Source: Sinisalibacter lacisalsi
GTDB taxonomy: Bacteria > Pseudomonadota > Alphaproteobacteria > Rhodobacterales > Rhodobacteraceae
Direction: 5' to 3'
NCBI RefSeq assembly: GCF_014640115.1
Contig: NZ_BMGI01000002.1
Span: forward strand, 124,001 to 188,000
DNA: 64,000 nucleotides
Both the position numbers and the translations under genes were made by a program. The notes beneath the pieces were generated by a model. That model saw only the letters and a list, made by a program, of their open reading frames with translations, did not search any database and was not told the origin of the DNA. Within the stretch, counting starts at the first letter, position 1. Each line of letters starts with the position of its first letter. Below, in pieces: positions 1-7,814 of this stretch.

Positions 1-2
1 CC

Positions 3-167
3 GCGATGGCCTGCTATGAGACCGAGCTGCGCGACTGGCCCCATCCGCGTTCGCTGCGTTCGTTGCGGGTCAAGGCGGAAAGCGCCGGATCGCAGGTTGT
101 GTGTCCGGCGGCAGAAGCCTTCATGACGATCAGGAGAGTGACCCGTAATGGCAAAACGCCTGTTTGA
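3..167 (+). CDS. 3' end of an unidentified protein (partial)
   Basis: An open frame enters from the left edge and stops with TGA at 165-167, overlapping the next gene by 20 bases. The tail contains ELRDWPHPRSLRSLRVKAE and ends in a basic stretch (RRVTRNGKTPV). I cannot name the family from this C-terminus alone. Its position directly ahead of a sugar-transferase gene suggests a polysaccharide or nucleotide-sugar enzyme, but that is inference. One other frame is also open from 20 to 148, ending TAA at 146-148, so the frame choice itself is uncertain. Confidence 0.4.
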   Translation, partial: AMACYETELRDWPHPRSLRSLRVKAESAGSQVVCPAAEAFMTIRRVTRNGKTPV

Positions 168-822
168 CATCCTTTTCGCGCTCTTTGCCTTGGTGATCAC
201 CGCGCCGTTCCTCGCCTTCGGGGTAATCGGGATCAGCTTGTCATCTCCGGGGCCGGTTTTCTACCGGGCGCGGCGCATCGGGCGGAACGGCGAGATTTTT
301 GACATGCTGAAGCTGCGCTCGATGCATGTGGCGTCAGAGTCGGGGTCGTCGATCACTGCGCCAGGAGACGCACGCATCTTTGCGTTTGGCAACCTGCTGC
401 GGCGCACCAAAATCGACGAAATCCCGCAATTCTGGAATATTCTGGTCGGCGACATGTCGGTTGTCGGCCCGCGCGGGGAGGCACCCGGCGTCGTCGAGGA
501 GCATTACACCGACTGGATGATGGAGACCCTGAGGGTCGCTCCGGGGGCGACCAGTCCGGGGGCAATCTACAACTACGTGATGTCGGATACCCTGTTGGAT
601 CCGGAAGATCCCGAGGGTAGCTATGTTAACCGGATGCTGACACCAAAGCTGGCGCTTGAACGCGCCTATGTCGAGCGGGCGGGGTTGTGGCGTGACATGA
701 TCTACATCGTGCTGACCGTCGCGGCCATTCTCGCGACTGTCGTTGGGCGAAAGGTCGGATTGCCGGCCGGCGATGTCGAGCTGGCGCGCCGATGGGCCCC
801 TGAGGGCCCTTTCCCTGAGTGA
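148..822 (+). CDS. Undecaprenyl-phosphate sugar phosphotransferase (PglC/WcaJ-type)
   Basis: This 224-residue protein belongs to the bacterial sugar transferase family, which moves a sugar-1-phosphate from a UDP-sugar onto undecaprenyl phosphate to start glycan assembly at the inner membrane. An N-terminal hydrophobic segment (about residues 7-32) is followed by family signatures SSPGPVFYRARRIGRNG, KLRSM, the RRTKIDEIPQFWNIL block and VGPRGE near residues 105-120. At 224 residues it is the short monotopic PglC-like form, without the four-helix domain of WbaP. It is the first complete gene of the polysaccharide operon and abuts the next glycosyltransferase. The UDP-GlcNAc dehydratase gene at 7815 suggests a bacillosamine-type substrate, which is inference. 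Confidence 0.9.
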   Translation: MAKRLFDILFALFALVITAPFLAFGVIGISLSSPGPVFYRARRIGRNGEIFDMLKLRSMHVASESGSSITAPGDARIFAFGNLLRRTKIDEIPQFWNILVGDMSVVGPRGEAPGVVEEHYTDWMMETLRVAPGATSPGAIYNYVMSDTLLDPEDPEGSYVNRMLTPKLALERAYVERAGLWRDMIYIVLTVAAILATVVGRKVGLPAGDVELARRWAPEGPFPE

Positions 823-833
823 AGGGCCAGTTC

Positions 834-2006
834 ATGCGGATCCTTCTGACCCACCGCTATTTCTGGCCCGACAGCTCGCCTTATGGCGTAATCCTTCGCC
901 AGATCGGCGAAGAGCTGACGGCAGCCGGGCACGAGGTGCAGATCTTCACCTCGAAACCGTCCTACGGCAAGGACGCTCCGGATGCTCCCGCGCATCAGCA
1001 GCTCGGAGAGATGACGGTCCGGCGTATCTGGGTTCCGTCCGAGGCCCGCCGCAATCCACTGATCCGGGTACTCAACGTTCTGATCTACTGCATCGCACTG
1101 TTCGTTCACGTCCTGCGCAGCCGCGCCGATGTTGTGACCGCCTGCACCTTCCCGCCAGTTCTGGCGGCCTGGAGTGCTAGCCTTGCCGCCCGGCTGACCG
1201 GTGCGCGCTTCATCTACCACATGCAGGACATTCACCCCGAGGTGTCCACCTATTCCGGAGGGCGCCTTGGGCGAGGCCTTCCTGCCCAAATTCTACGCTG
1301 GCTGGATAATCAAACCCTGCGCCGCGCCTTCGCCATCGTGACCCTGTCCGAGGACATGGCAGAGACCCTGCGCGCGCGCGGGCTGGGCGCGCTGCCGATC
1401 CATATCATCAACAATCCGCCGCTGGACGCAGACGGCGAGGCGGTCGCGCCGCCCGCCGATCTGCGCAAGCACGATGGCACGGTCCGGGTGATTTTCGCCG
1501 GAAACCTGGGCCGGTTTCAGAATCTGCCGCTGTTGGCCGAGGGCGTAGCGCTGTGTTTTGACGATCACCCCGAACTGGAGCTAATGTTCATGGGCCACGG
1601 CGTGGCGCTGCCCGAGCTGAATGCATGCTGGGGCGATCACCCGCAGGTACGTTTCGCTCCGTTCCTGCCCTTTGCGCAGGCACGCGGGATCATCGCCGAC
1701 GCCGATGTCGGACTGGTGTCGCTGAGCCCGAACATATACCGTGTTGCCTACCCGTCCAAGATCGCGACCTATCACAAGTTGGGCCTCAGAATCCTGGCGC
1801 TGGTCGAACCCGAAAGCCAGTTGGCGCGGGACCTTGAACGCTGCGGGGAAGGCGCCGTCCCCGCAGCCGCCACGCCGCCCGCCATCGCTGTGGCGCTGGA
1901 AAGGCTCATCGCCGCGCCGATGCCGATCCCGAACAGCCGACACGATCAATGGGCATCGGCGTCTTGGGGGCAGATCGTTGATGCGCTGAGGAGCGACTGC
2001 CGATGA
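834..2006 (+). CDS. Glycosyltransferase family 4 (WbuB-like)
   Basis: This is a GT-B fold glycosyltransferase of about 390 residues that would add a sugar to the lipid-linked repeat unit in the cytoplasm. The N-terminus MRILLTHRYFWPDSSPYG resembles the start of WbuB-type enzymes, and the acceptor-side motif IYHMQDIHPEV is characteristic. The C-terminal half contains VIFAGNLGRFQNL and the donor-site region with the YPSKIATYHKLGLR block. The frame is open from a GTG at 819 that overlaps the stop of the previous gene, but the ATG at 834 gives the usual family start, so I prefer it. The gene ends in an ATGA overlap with the next one, supporting translational coupling. Confidence 0.88.
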   Translation: MRILLTHRYFWPDSSPYGVILRQIGEELTAAGHEVQIFTSKPSYGKDAPDAPAHQQLGEMTVRRIWVPSEARRNPLIRVLNVLIYCIALFVHVLRSRADVVTACTFPPVLAAWSASLAARLTGARFIYHMQDIHPEVSTYSGGRLGRGLPAQILRWLDNQTLRRAFAIVTLSEDMAETLRARGLGALPIHIINNPPLDADGEAVAPPADLRKHDGTVRVIFAGNLGRFQNLPLLAEGVALCFDDHPELELMFMGHGVALPELNACWGDHPQVRFAPFLPFAQARGIIADADVGLVSLSPNIYRVAYPSKIATYHKLGLRILALVEPESQLARDLERCGEGAVPAAATPPAIAVALERLIAAPMPIPNSRHDQWASASWGQIVDALRSDCR

Positions 2007-3280
2007 CGACACCCCACCTGGACGAGCAACCGTCCATCATCTTCCTCGGCGGTGTTTTCCTGCCGTCCCAGCGCGAAACTATCCTCAAGCATTCGCGCGG
2101 CGTCGTCCAGAACGCGGCCGATGCGCTGCAAAAGGCATTCCTGCGCGGCTTCGCAGGGCATGTCGGCGACAACATCCAGCTCGTCAACCTTCCCTTCGTC
2201 GGAAGTTATCCCCAGATGTATGACACGGTGACGTTCCCGGCCTGTGAAGACACGTTGCCGCCCGGGATCAGGGCCCTCGGCGAGGGTTTCCTGAACCTGC
2301 GCTTCATTCGCTTCTGGTCGCGGTTCGTGTCCGCCTTTCGCGGACTGCGCCGCGCCAGCAAGGATGTCGAGGCGCCGATTGTGGTGGTCTATTCCGCTCA
2401 TTTGCCGTTTCTCGCGGCGGCGTGGCTAACGCGGATCGTTCGGCGTGATGTGTTTCTCTGCGCGATCCTGCCCGACCTGCCGGAGTTCATGGGCGTTGGT
2501 GGTCGCCTTTACACGACATACAAGACGGTCGAGTCGTTTCTGTTCAGGAAGATCGTCCGGGGATTCGATTCGTTCGTATTTCTCACCGACGCCATGGGCG
2601 ACCGCATCGGGATTCCCGTTGACAAACGCATGGTGGTCGAAGGCATCTATGACCCGCAGGATGATCCGCCATCTACCGAGGCTGCGAGCGAGGGCGACAA
2701 CACGTTCACCATCCTATACACCGGCACGCTCGCGGCCCGATATGGCATAGTCGATCTTCTGGAGGCTTTCGAGGACCTCAACGCCTCCGAGGCTCGGCTC
2801 TGGATCTGCGGCGACGGTGACACCCGTCCGATGATCGAATCGATGGCCGGGCGCGAACCGCGCCTGCAGTATTTCGGTCAGGTGCCCCGATCCCGCGCCC
2901 TGGAATTGCAGCGCGCGGCCAACGTCTTGGTGAACCCGCGCCGACCGGAAGGGGAATTCACTAAATATTCCTTCCCGTCAAAGACCATGGAATATCTTGC
3001 GTCCGGCAAGCAGGTGATCATGCACGGGTTGCCGGGTGTCCCGCCCGAATACCTGGAGCACTTGACGATCCCCGCGACGCCCGACGCGGCCGGACTGGCA
3101 CAAACCTTGCGCGCCGTGTCCGCCCTGAGCCGAGACGAGCGCGCGACACGCGGTGCCCGGGCGCGGGCATTCATCCTGGCCAGCAAGTCGCCCGAGGCGC
3201 AAGTGGCGCGGGTCCTCGACAAATGGGCGCAATTGCGGGACGGCAAGCCGGCGCGAGGGACCGCCGGACGCCGGGCATGA
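2003..3280 (+). CDS. Glycosyltransferase, GT-B/family 4-like
   Basis: This 425-residue protein has a GT-B layout. Its N-terminal half includes a hydrophobic patch and an AILPDLPEFMG motif, and the C-terminal Rossmann half contains FTILYTGTLAARYGI, LWICGDGDTRPMIE and the donor-binding segment SFPSKTMEYLASGKQVI. These match glycosyltransferase family 4 donor domains. The start codon overlaps the previous stop (ATGA) and the end overlaps the flippase start in the same way, so it is an interior gene of a tightly coupled operon. The sugar and acceptor cannot be read from the sequence. Confidence 0.85.
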   Translation: MTTPHLDEQPSIIFLGGVFLPSQRETILKHSRGVVQNAADALQKAFLRGFAGHVGDNIQLVNLPFVGSYPQMYDTVTFPACEDTLPPGIRALGEGFLNLRFIRFWSRFVSAFRGLRRASKDVEAPIVVVYSAHLPFLAAAWLTRIVRRDVFLCAILPDLPEFMGVGGRLYTTYKTVESFLFRKIVRGFDSFVFLTDAMGDRIGIPVDKRMVVEGIYDPQDDPPSTEAASEGDNTFTILYTGTLAARYGIVDLLEAFEDLNASEARLWICGDGDTRPMIESMAGREPRLQYFGQVPRSRALELQRAANVLVNPRRPEGEFTKYSFPSKTMEYLASGKQVIMHGLPGVPPEYLEHLTIPATPDAAGLAQTLRAVSALSRDERATRGARARAFILASKSPEAQVARVLDKWAQLRDGKPARGTAGRRA

Positions 3281-4563
3281 TCAACGCCCGCACAAAAACG
3301 TTGTTCGTCGCGGTGATCTCGGGCCTCGCCGGGCGCGCCGTGGCGCTGATAGCGCCGCTGCTGGTCATGGGGCCGATGCTAGATCACCTGGGTCCCATCC
3401 TGTTCGGCATCTGGCTGACTGCCGTGTCCCTGGCAGCGCTCGCGAACTTTCTCGATTTCGGTATCGGAAATGCCGCGTTGACCCGTCTCAGCGAGGCGTT
3501 CGGTCGGGGCGATCTGGGTGGCGCACGGTCACTATTGGGGCAGGCCTATGTACTTCTAGCGGGGCTTGCCGCCGGATTCATCGCCGTGACGATCTTGGGG
3601 ACTGGGCTAATCACCGTCGTTCTGCCCGGCGTTTTCGAGTCGCAGGCGCAGGCGGCCGTCGTGGCGATTGTCCTGAGCGCCTTGTTCCTGACCTTCGTAA
3701 CCGGGTTGCTCGTCAAAACACTGCAAGCACGCCAAGCATATGTTCATGCCCAGCTGGTCCAGATCATTGGCCCGATCGTGGCCTTGTCGGTCAGTCTGTG
3801 GGCGATTTCGGCGGGCTTTGATCCGGTGATCGTGGTGCTGCTCTACACGCTGGCGTCGCCCCTGACCCAGGCCGCGTGGAGCGCGGTCTATTTTGCCGCC
3901 CGACCAGCGCAGAGACCCGCCTTCGACAAGCTGGACCGGACGTCGATCCGGGCCTGGACGGGGATTGGCGGAGCGTTCTTCGTGGTGTCGATCCTCACCG
4001 CGGTCGGAATGAACATGGATAACCTGATCATCGCCGCGCGGGCCGGGGCCGAAGCCGTAACGGATTTCGGCGTTCCGGCACGGCTAGGCTCGTTGCTGAT
4101 GCTGATCGTCTTCACGGTCTTCATGCCGCTCTGGACCCTGTTCGGGAATGCGCTGGCACGGGGCGACCGCGAGTGGCTGTTGCAGACCGCCATGAAGATG
4201 AGCGCGGTAGGCGCGCTTGCGGTGCTGATTGTCGGACTGACAATGGTCCTGCTGGCAGACCCAATCATCCTGTTATGGATGGGGCGCAGTTTTCCGGATC
4301 AACAACTCGTGCTCATGGGGATGGTGGCATCGGCAACGGTGATCGCCCTTACATCACCGTTCAACATGATCCTGAACGCGGCCGGGATGGCCAGACAACA
4401 GATCCTACCATGGGCCGGTTTCGTTGGCCTGTGCCTGGTGGCCAAAACCCTTATGGTGACACCCGAAACAACCTGGTGGGTTCCCTGGATCACGACTGCC
4501 GCCTACGCCGTCTGCGTAACCCCGCGCATCTTGCAGCTTGCCATCACAAAAGCCCGAGGTTAA
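3277..4563 (+). CDS. Polysaccharide flippase (Wzx-like, MOP superfamily)
   Basis: The protein is about 428 residues and consists of roughly 12 hydrophobic segments with short loops, as in O-antigen/exopolysaccharide translocases that flip undecaprenyl-linked repeat units across the inner membrane. The N-terminal region contains GRAVALIAPLLVMGPMLD and then a DFGIGNAALTRLSEA loop typical of these exporters. The longer open frame starts at 3223, but the ATG at 3277 forms an ATGA overlap with the upstream glycosyltransferase and begins with a short basic leader (MINARTKT) before the first membrane segment, so I chose it. Confidence 0.85.
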   Translation: MINARTKTLFVAVISGLAGRAVALIAPLLVMGPMLDHLGPILFGIWLTAVSLAALANFLDFGIGNAALTRLSEAFGRGDLGGARSLLGQAYVLLAGLAAGFIAVTILGTGLITVVLPGVFESQAQAAVVAIVLSALFLTFVTGLLVKTLQARQAYVHAQLVQIIGPIVALSVSLWAISAGFDPVIVVLLYTLASPLTQAAWSAVYFAARPAQRPAFDKLDRTSIRAWTGIGGAFFVVSILTAVGMNMDNLIIAARAGAEAVTDFGVPARLGSLLMLIVFTVFMPLWTLFGNALARGDREWLLQTAMKMSAVGALAVLIVGLTMVLLADPIILLWMGRSFPDQQLVLMGMVASATVIALTSPFNMILNAAGMARQQILPWAGFVGLCLVAKTLMVTPETTWWVPWITTAAYAVCVTPRILQLAITKARG

Positions 4564-4677
4564 CGGTATCGAACTGAATTGGGTCTAATTTTTCGAAATG
4601 TAAACTAGAGTTGGAAAAGACAAAATTGGGTTTCAGCACCAACCATTCATCTAGGCCATGGCCGCCGCGAGTCTGAT

Positions 4678-5829
4678 ATGCTGGTGTATTTCTCATTCAT
4701 CGCCGTTTTGCTGCTTTTCTCCGCCCTTAAGGGCAGGAAAGTTGGCTCTTTTCTCGCGATTTTGGTTTCATTCTTTTTTGTCGGGTTGCGATACGAGACG
4801 GGTTTTGATTGGCCCGTTTACAAGGGAATTTTCGAATCTCTCGGTGAAAACTATTCTTGGGAGAGCATTCTATTTCAGAGCCTCATCAGATCTCATGAGG
4901 TTACATTCGTCGCCTTTCTTGGCTCAATCGCTCAAGTTCTTCCCAGCTATGAATATGTACAGGCTATTTTTACGCTCTTTTTCTTGTTATCGTTTTTCAG
5001 GCTTGCAAATGCCATTCCTGGGTCGCGTCCCGTTCTGGCGCTGGCGGTCTTTTTCTCATTTTACCTGACATCAATCGGCTTCTCGACAGTTCGGCAGACC
5101 CTGGCGATAAGTCTATTCAATTGGGGACTTGCTTCATATCTCCGTGGAGGACGATGGAGCGCATACGTCTTCATGACATTAGCGGCCATGTCACAAATCA
5201 GTTCTTTGCTCTATTTTGCGGGCTTTCTGGTGAGTAGATCAAGCATGTCAAGAAGACTTTTTAGGCCCATTCCGTATTCATTTTTTTCATTGATGTTCAT
5301 GCTCAGCTTTCCATTTTTGATAGAACTGATTGCGATGGCTGTTCCCTTTGTTGAATCAAAGATTGCCTTCTATAGAGGGCTATCGTTTTCGTCATATTTT
5401 GGAATAATGACAACTGGTATGCTGATTTTGGTCTATTTGATTGGCTTAATGACTGCGCACCTCCTAATGCGGCGAAGCAATGCTCCTGACGGACTTCCAA
5501 ATGAGTTGCTCTGCCTGATTTCTGCTTTGTCAGCTATTGCAGTTGGAAGTTTTTTCTTTTCCGTCTTGAGGGAGCGGATAAGTTATGAGGTTCTGCTTTT
5601 GTTCAGTATCTTTTTGTCGACTAGATTCGTGAAATCCAGAATTACTGTTGCGGCTGCGATCATTGGTTTCGGGTTGATTGTCCAGACAAGACTGTACTTT
5701 CAGGATCCTTTTGATTTGGCATTCGTTCCATATCAGAATGGGGTCGCTCTTTGGCTGACCGGAAGCGAGTCAACTGGCGAGGCGCGCAGTCAACTTTATC
5801 TTGATATTTTCAGCGAGCAGTTCCGTTGA
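4678..5829 (+). CDS. EpsG/Wzy-like polysaccharide polymerase
   Basis: This is a 383-residue integral membrane protein with about ten predicted hydrophobic segments. The first loop carries GLRYETGFDWPVYKGIF, which matches the R...G.D...Y pattern of EpsG-family proteins that polymerise repeat units in Wzx/Wzy pathways. Its base composition is clearly lower in GC than the flanking genes, with many AT-rich codons, as is common for horizontally acquired polymerases. There is no strong ribosome binding site before the ATG. It sits directly after the flippase gene, which fits a Wzx-Wzy pair. Family assignment is from topology and the one motif only. Confidence 0.75.
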   Translation: MLVYFSFIAVLLLFSALKGRKVGSFLAILVSFFFVGLRYETGFDWPVYKGIFESLGENYSWESILFQSLIRSHEVTFVAFLGSIAQVLPSYEYVQAIFTLFFLLSFFRLANAIPGSRPVLALAVFFSFYLTSIGFSTVRQTLAISLFNWGLASYLRGGRWSAYVFMTLAAMSQISSLLYFAGFLVSRSSMSRRLFRPIPYSFFSLMFMLSFPFLIELIAMAVPFVESKIAFYRGLSFSSYFGIMTTGMLILVYLIGLMTAHLLMRRSNAPDGLPNELLCLISALSAIAVGSFFFSVLRERISYEVLLLFSIFLSTRFVKSRITVAAAIIGFGLIVQTRLYFQDPFDLAFVPYQNGVALWLTGSESTGEARSQLYLDIFSEQFR

Positions 5830-6136
5830 GCGTCAAGAACATGATCCAATTATAGGGCGGCACAATGGCAGCCATGTTGTACGCAGATAGAAGCATCAAG
5901 GCACACCTGTCGTGGCAGCTTGCCGAGCTACAACAATAATTGAATCTACGCGTCACGTCGCAACGTGTATCAGACCCTGTCTTGCAAGAACCGCACCGAA
6001 ATGCTCGCGCCCCCAAAGTGCCGGACTGTCATAGCCGGCAATGCCCGGTGACCTGCCACTGAACTTTCATCCAGCCAGAATTGTTGGTCCGCCCCCGAAC
6101 CTTCTACCGCCCTTGGCGAGAGTTTTCCGGCTTCGA

Positions 6137-7031
6137 TCAGGGTGACAGGCTGGTGGTGTCCCCCGATTTCGTCAGCGTGATCGGGGCTTTGTTGCCGATC
6201 GCGCTGTGTGGCCGTTCCTCGTTGTAGTATCTACGCCAAGCCTCCAACTTTTCGCCCGCATCTGCAAGCGTCAAGAACCAGTGCGCGTTCAGACATTCCG
6301 CTCGGAACCTGCCGTTGAAGGCTTCAATGAAGGCGTTGTCGGTTGGTTTCCCCCGGCCTTGAGAAGTCCAACACGACGCCGCGCTGATAGGCCCAGAGGT
6401 CCATGTCGCGGGAGATGAACTCGCTGCCCTGGTCGACCCGGATCGTCTTCGGATAGCCGGTTCCACGGCAAACCCGATCCAACGTCGCGACCACGTCCTC
6501 GCCGCGATAGCTGAACCGCGCATCGAGAACAGGCACGTATCGCGAGAAGGTATCGACGACTGTCAGCACCCGCAGCTTCTTGCCGGTCGCCAGTTGGTCA
6601 TGGACAAAATCCATCGCCCAGACATCATTCGGCCCGACCGCCTCGGCGCGGTCATCGCGAAGTTTGGCCTTCACCCGCCTCTTGGGCGTTTTGTTCCTGA
6701 GCTGCATCCCCAACTCCCTGTAAATGCGATAGACTTTCTTGATGTTGATGCCCCAGCCCTCGCGGTCCAGAAGGACATGAACCCGGCGGTAGCCGTAGCG
6801 CACCCGCGTCTCGCAGATCTCCTTGATCCGCTTCTCGACAGCAGCCTGATCCCTCTCGGGACATTGCTCCGCAATGCCCTGCCGGGCAGCGGGTGCGGCG
6901 GGATTTGTAGTGAAACGACGAGCGGTCGAATCCGATGGCCCCACACGCCGTCCGGATCGAGACCGCCCAATCGCTGCACATCCCGCGAACCAGTTCGCGC
7001 ATCCGATCCCGTTGCCCGGCAGCGCATGCAT
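6137..7031 (-). pseudogene. IS3-family transposase OrfB, disrupted
   Basis: Pieces of one DDE integrase-type transposase can be joined across frames. They are MRELVRGMCSDWAVSIR...SFHYKSRR, then VEKRIKEICETRVRYGYRR, the rve core with WAMDFVHDQL (first D) and [10 protein letters not shown], and finally [17 protein letters not shown] with the catalytic E region and a C-terminal [14 protein letters not shown]. The first break is a 40-base palindromic insert at 6852-6892. The second is an extra C in the run 6350-6354 (plus strand), which shifts the frame after LDFSRPG. The product cannot be functional. Confidence 0.85.
6852..6892 (+). repeat. Small palindromic repeat, copy B (inside IS3 orfB)
   Basis: A 41-base unit begins CCTCTCGGG and ends CTGCCGGGCAGCGG. 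Its core is the hairpin CATTGC-tcc-GCAATG at 6862-6876. Removing about 40 bases restores the OrfB reading SRRT-DQAAVEKRIKE, so this is a clean insertion into a once-intact transposase. It shares its flanks with the copies at 7009-7045 and 7221-7260. Confidence 0.8.
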
Positions 7032-7045
7032 GCATGCGCGAGAGG
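7009..7045 (-). repeat. Small palindromic repeat, copy C (between IS3 orfA and orfB)
   Basis: This 37-base copy lies in the opposite orientation to the other two. Read on the minus strand it starts CCTCTCGCG and ends CTGCCGGGCAACGG. Its core is the 18-base palindrome GCGCATGCATGCATGCGC at 7022-7039. It falls at the OrfA stop/OrfB start junction. Confidence 0.75.
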
Positions 7046-7051
7046 GGGGCC

Positions 7052-7358
7052 TCAGATCTTTCGCCGGATGACATCCTGCAACATCTCGCGGTCCAGCGTC
7101 AGGTCAGCCACGATCTTCTTCAACCGGCTGTTCTCATCCTCGAGCTGCTTCAGCCGCTTCATCTCGGTCGGCAGCAAGCCGGCATACTTTTTCTTCCAGT
7201 TGAAGTAGGTCGCCTGGCCACCTCTCGGCGATTGCTGCGCAATCACCTGCCGGTCAACGGATCCCGGCCTTGCGGCAGATCTCAGCCACTGGCGTGCCTT
7301 CCTCGCCCTGCTTGATGATGAACGCCTTCTGCGCGTCCGAAAACTTCGATGCCTTCAT
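7052..7358 (-). pseudogene. IS3-family transposase OrfA, disrupted
   Basis: The N-terminal piece reads MKASKFSDAQKAFIIKQGEE through CRKAGIR, an IS3 OrfA helix-turn-helix. The C-terminal piece resumes with QATYFNWKKKYAG, then KRLKQLEDENSRLKKIVADL and the closing REMLQDVIRRKI, the usual leucine-zipper end. Between them a 40-base palindromic element (7221-7260) adds a stop and destroys the frame. In an intact relative the two pieces would join through a single serine codon. Confidence 0.85.
7221..7260 (+). repeat. Small palindromic repeat, copy A (inside IS3 orfA)
   Basis: This 40-base copy begins CCTCTCGGC and ends CCTGCCGGTCAACGG. Its hairpin core is GATTGC-tgc-GCAATC at 7230-7244. It interrupts OrfA between KAGI and QATYFNWKK and introduces a stop codon. 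Orientation is the same as the copy at 6852-6892. Confidence 0.8.
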
Positions 7359-7440
7359 GTGATTCCACTCCTCTCTCAGCCGGGAAATCGTAGCGGAAAA
7401 TTCCAGCTTGAAACGGTCCAGTTTGCGGGGATCAGAGTAG

Positions 7441-7611
7441 AAGCCCATGCACATGCAGCCCCTTTATGCGGGTGCGCCCTACCACGGGACGGGCGTTGAT
7501 GAGCGTCTGTTCGAGATAGGTCTCTGCCTGCCATCGGGCAGCGACATGAGCGACGCCCAGCAAGACGAGGTCATCGGGCGCATTCTGGCCTTGCTCGATG
7601 GGCAGCGCTGA
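7441..7611 (+). pseudogene. C-terminal fragment of a DegT/DnrJ/EryC1 aminotransferase (PglE-like)
   Basis: The frame reads KPMHMQPLYAGAPYHG, then DERLFEIGLCLPSGSDMSDA and ends LALLDGQR-stop. KPMHxQP and LFExGLCLPSGS are the conserved C-terminal signatures of PLP-dependent sugar aminotransferases such as PglE, which convert UDP-4-keto-6-deoxy sugars to 4-amino sugars. The preceding codon in this frame is TAG at 7438-7440, right at the IS3 end. The N-terminal 85% of the enzyme, including the PLP lysine, is missing, and I found no trace of it on the other side of the IS. The loss is most simply an IS-linked deletion. Confidence 0.75.
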
Positions 7612-7814
7612 AGGCTGCACTTGCTGCAACAGGAGTGAGGCCCGAACCCGTTGCCCGCGTTCAGGCTGCGCTCGGTGCGCCAGGCCTCGGTACCAATCAC
7701 AATAGCTGGCATATATCCTTTTTAACTTTTGGTTATCCGTGCATGTCGGGGCTATGGTCTTGCGACCGGAGATTGTGCCGTACCGGCGACCTTTCGGTTG
7801 AAGGGATTTTCCAG

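Larger units (their letters stand above)
6049..7434 (-). mobile_element. Decayed IS3-family insertion sequence
   Basis: The element encodes two overlapping reading phases on the minus strand, a helix-turn-helix/leucine-zipper OrfA and a DDE OrfB, as in IS3 elements. The ends are proposed from terminal TGA...TCA: plus strand TGACCTGCCACTGAAC from 6049 and minus strand TGATCCCCGCAAACTGG from 7434. They match only weakly and I saw no clear target duplication. The element is inactive: OrfA is interrupted, OrfB carries an insertion and a one-base frameshift, and a third insert lies between them. All three inserts are copies of one small palindromic element. Its right flank enters an aminotransferase gene. 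Confidence 0.75.
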
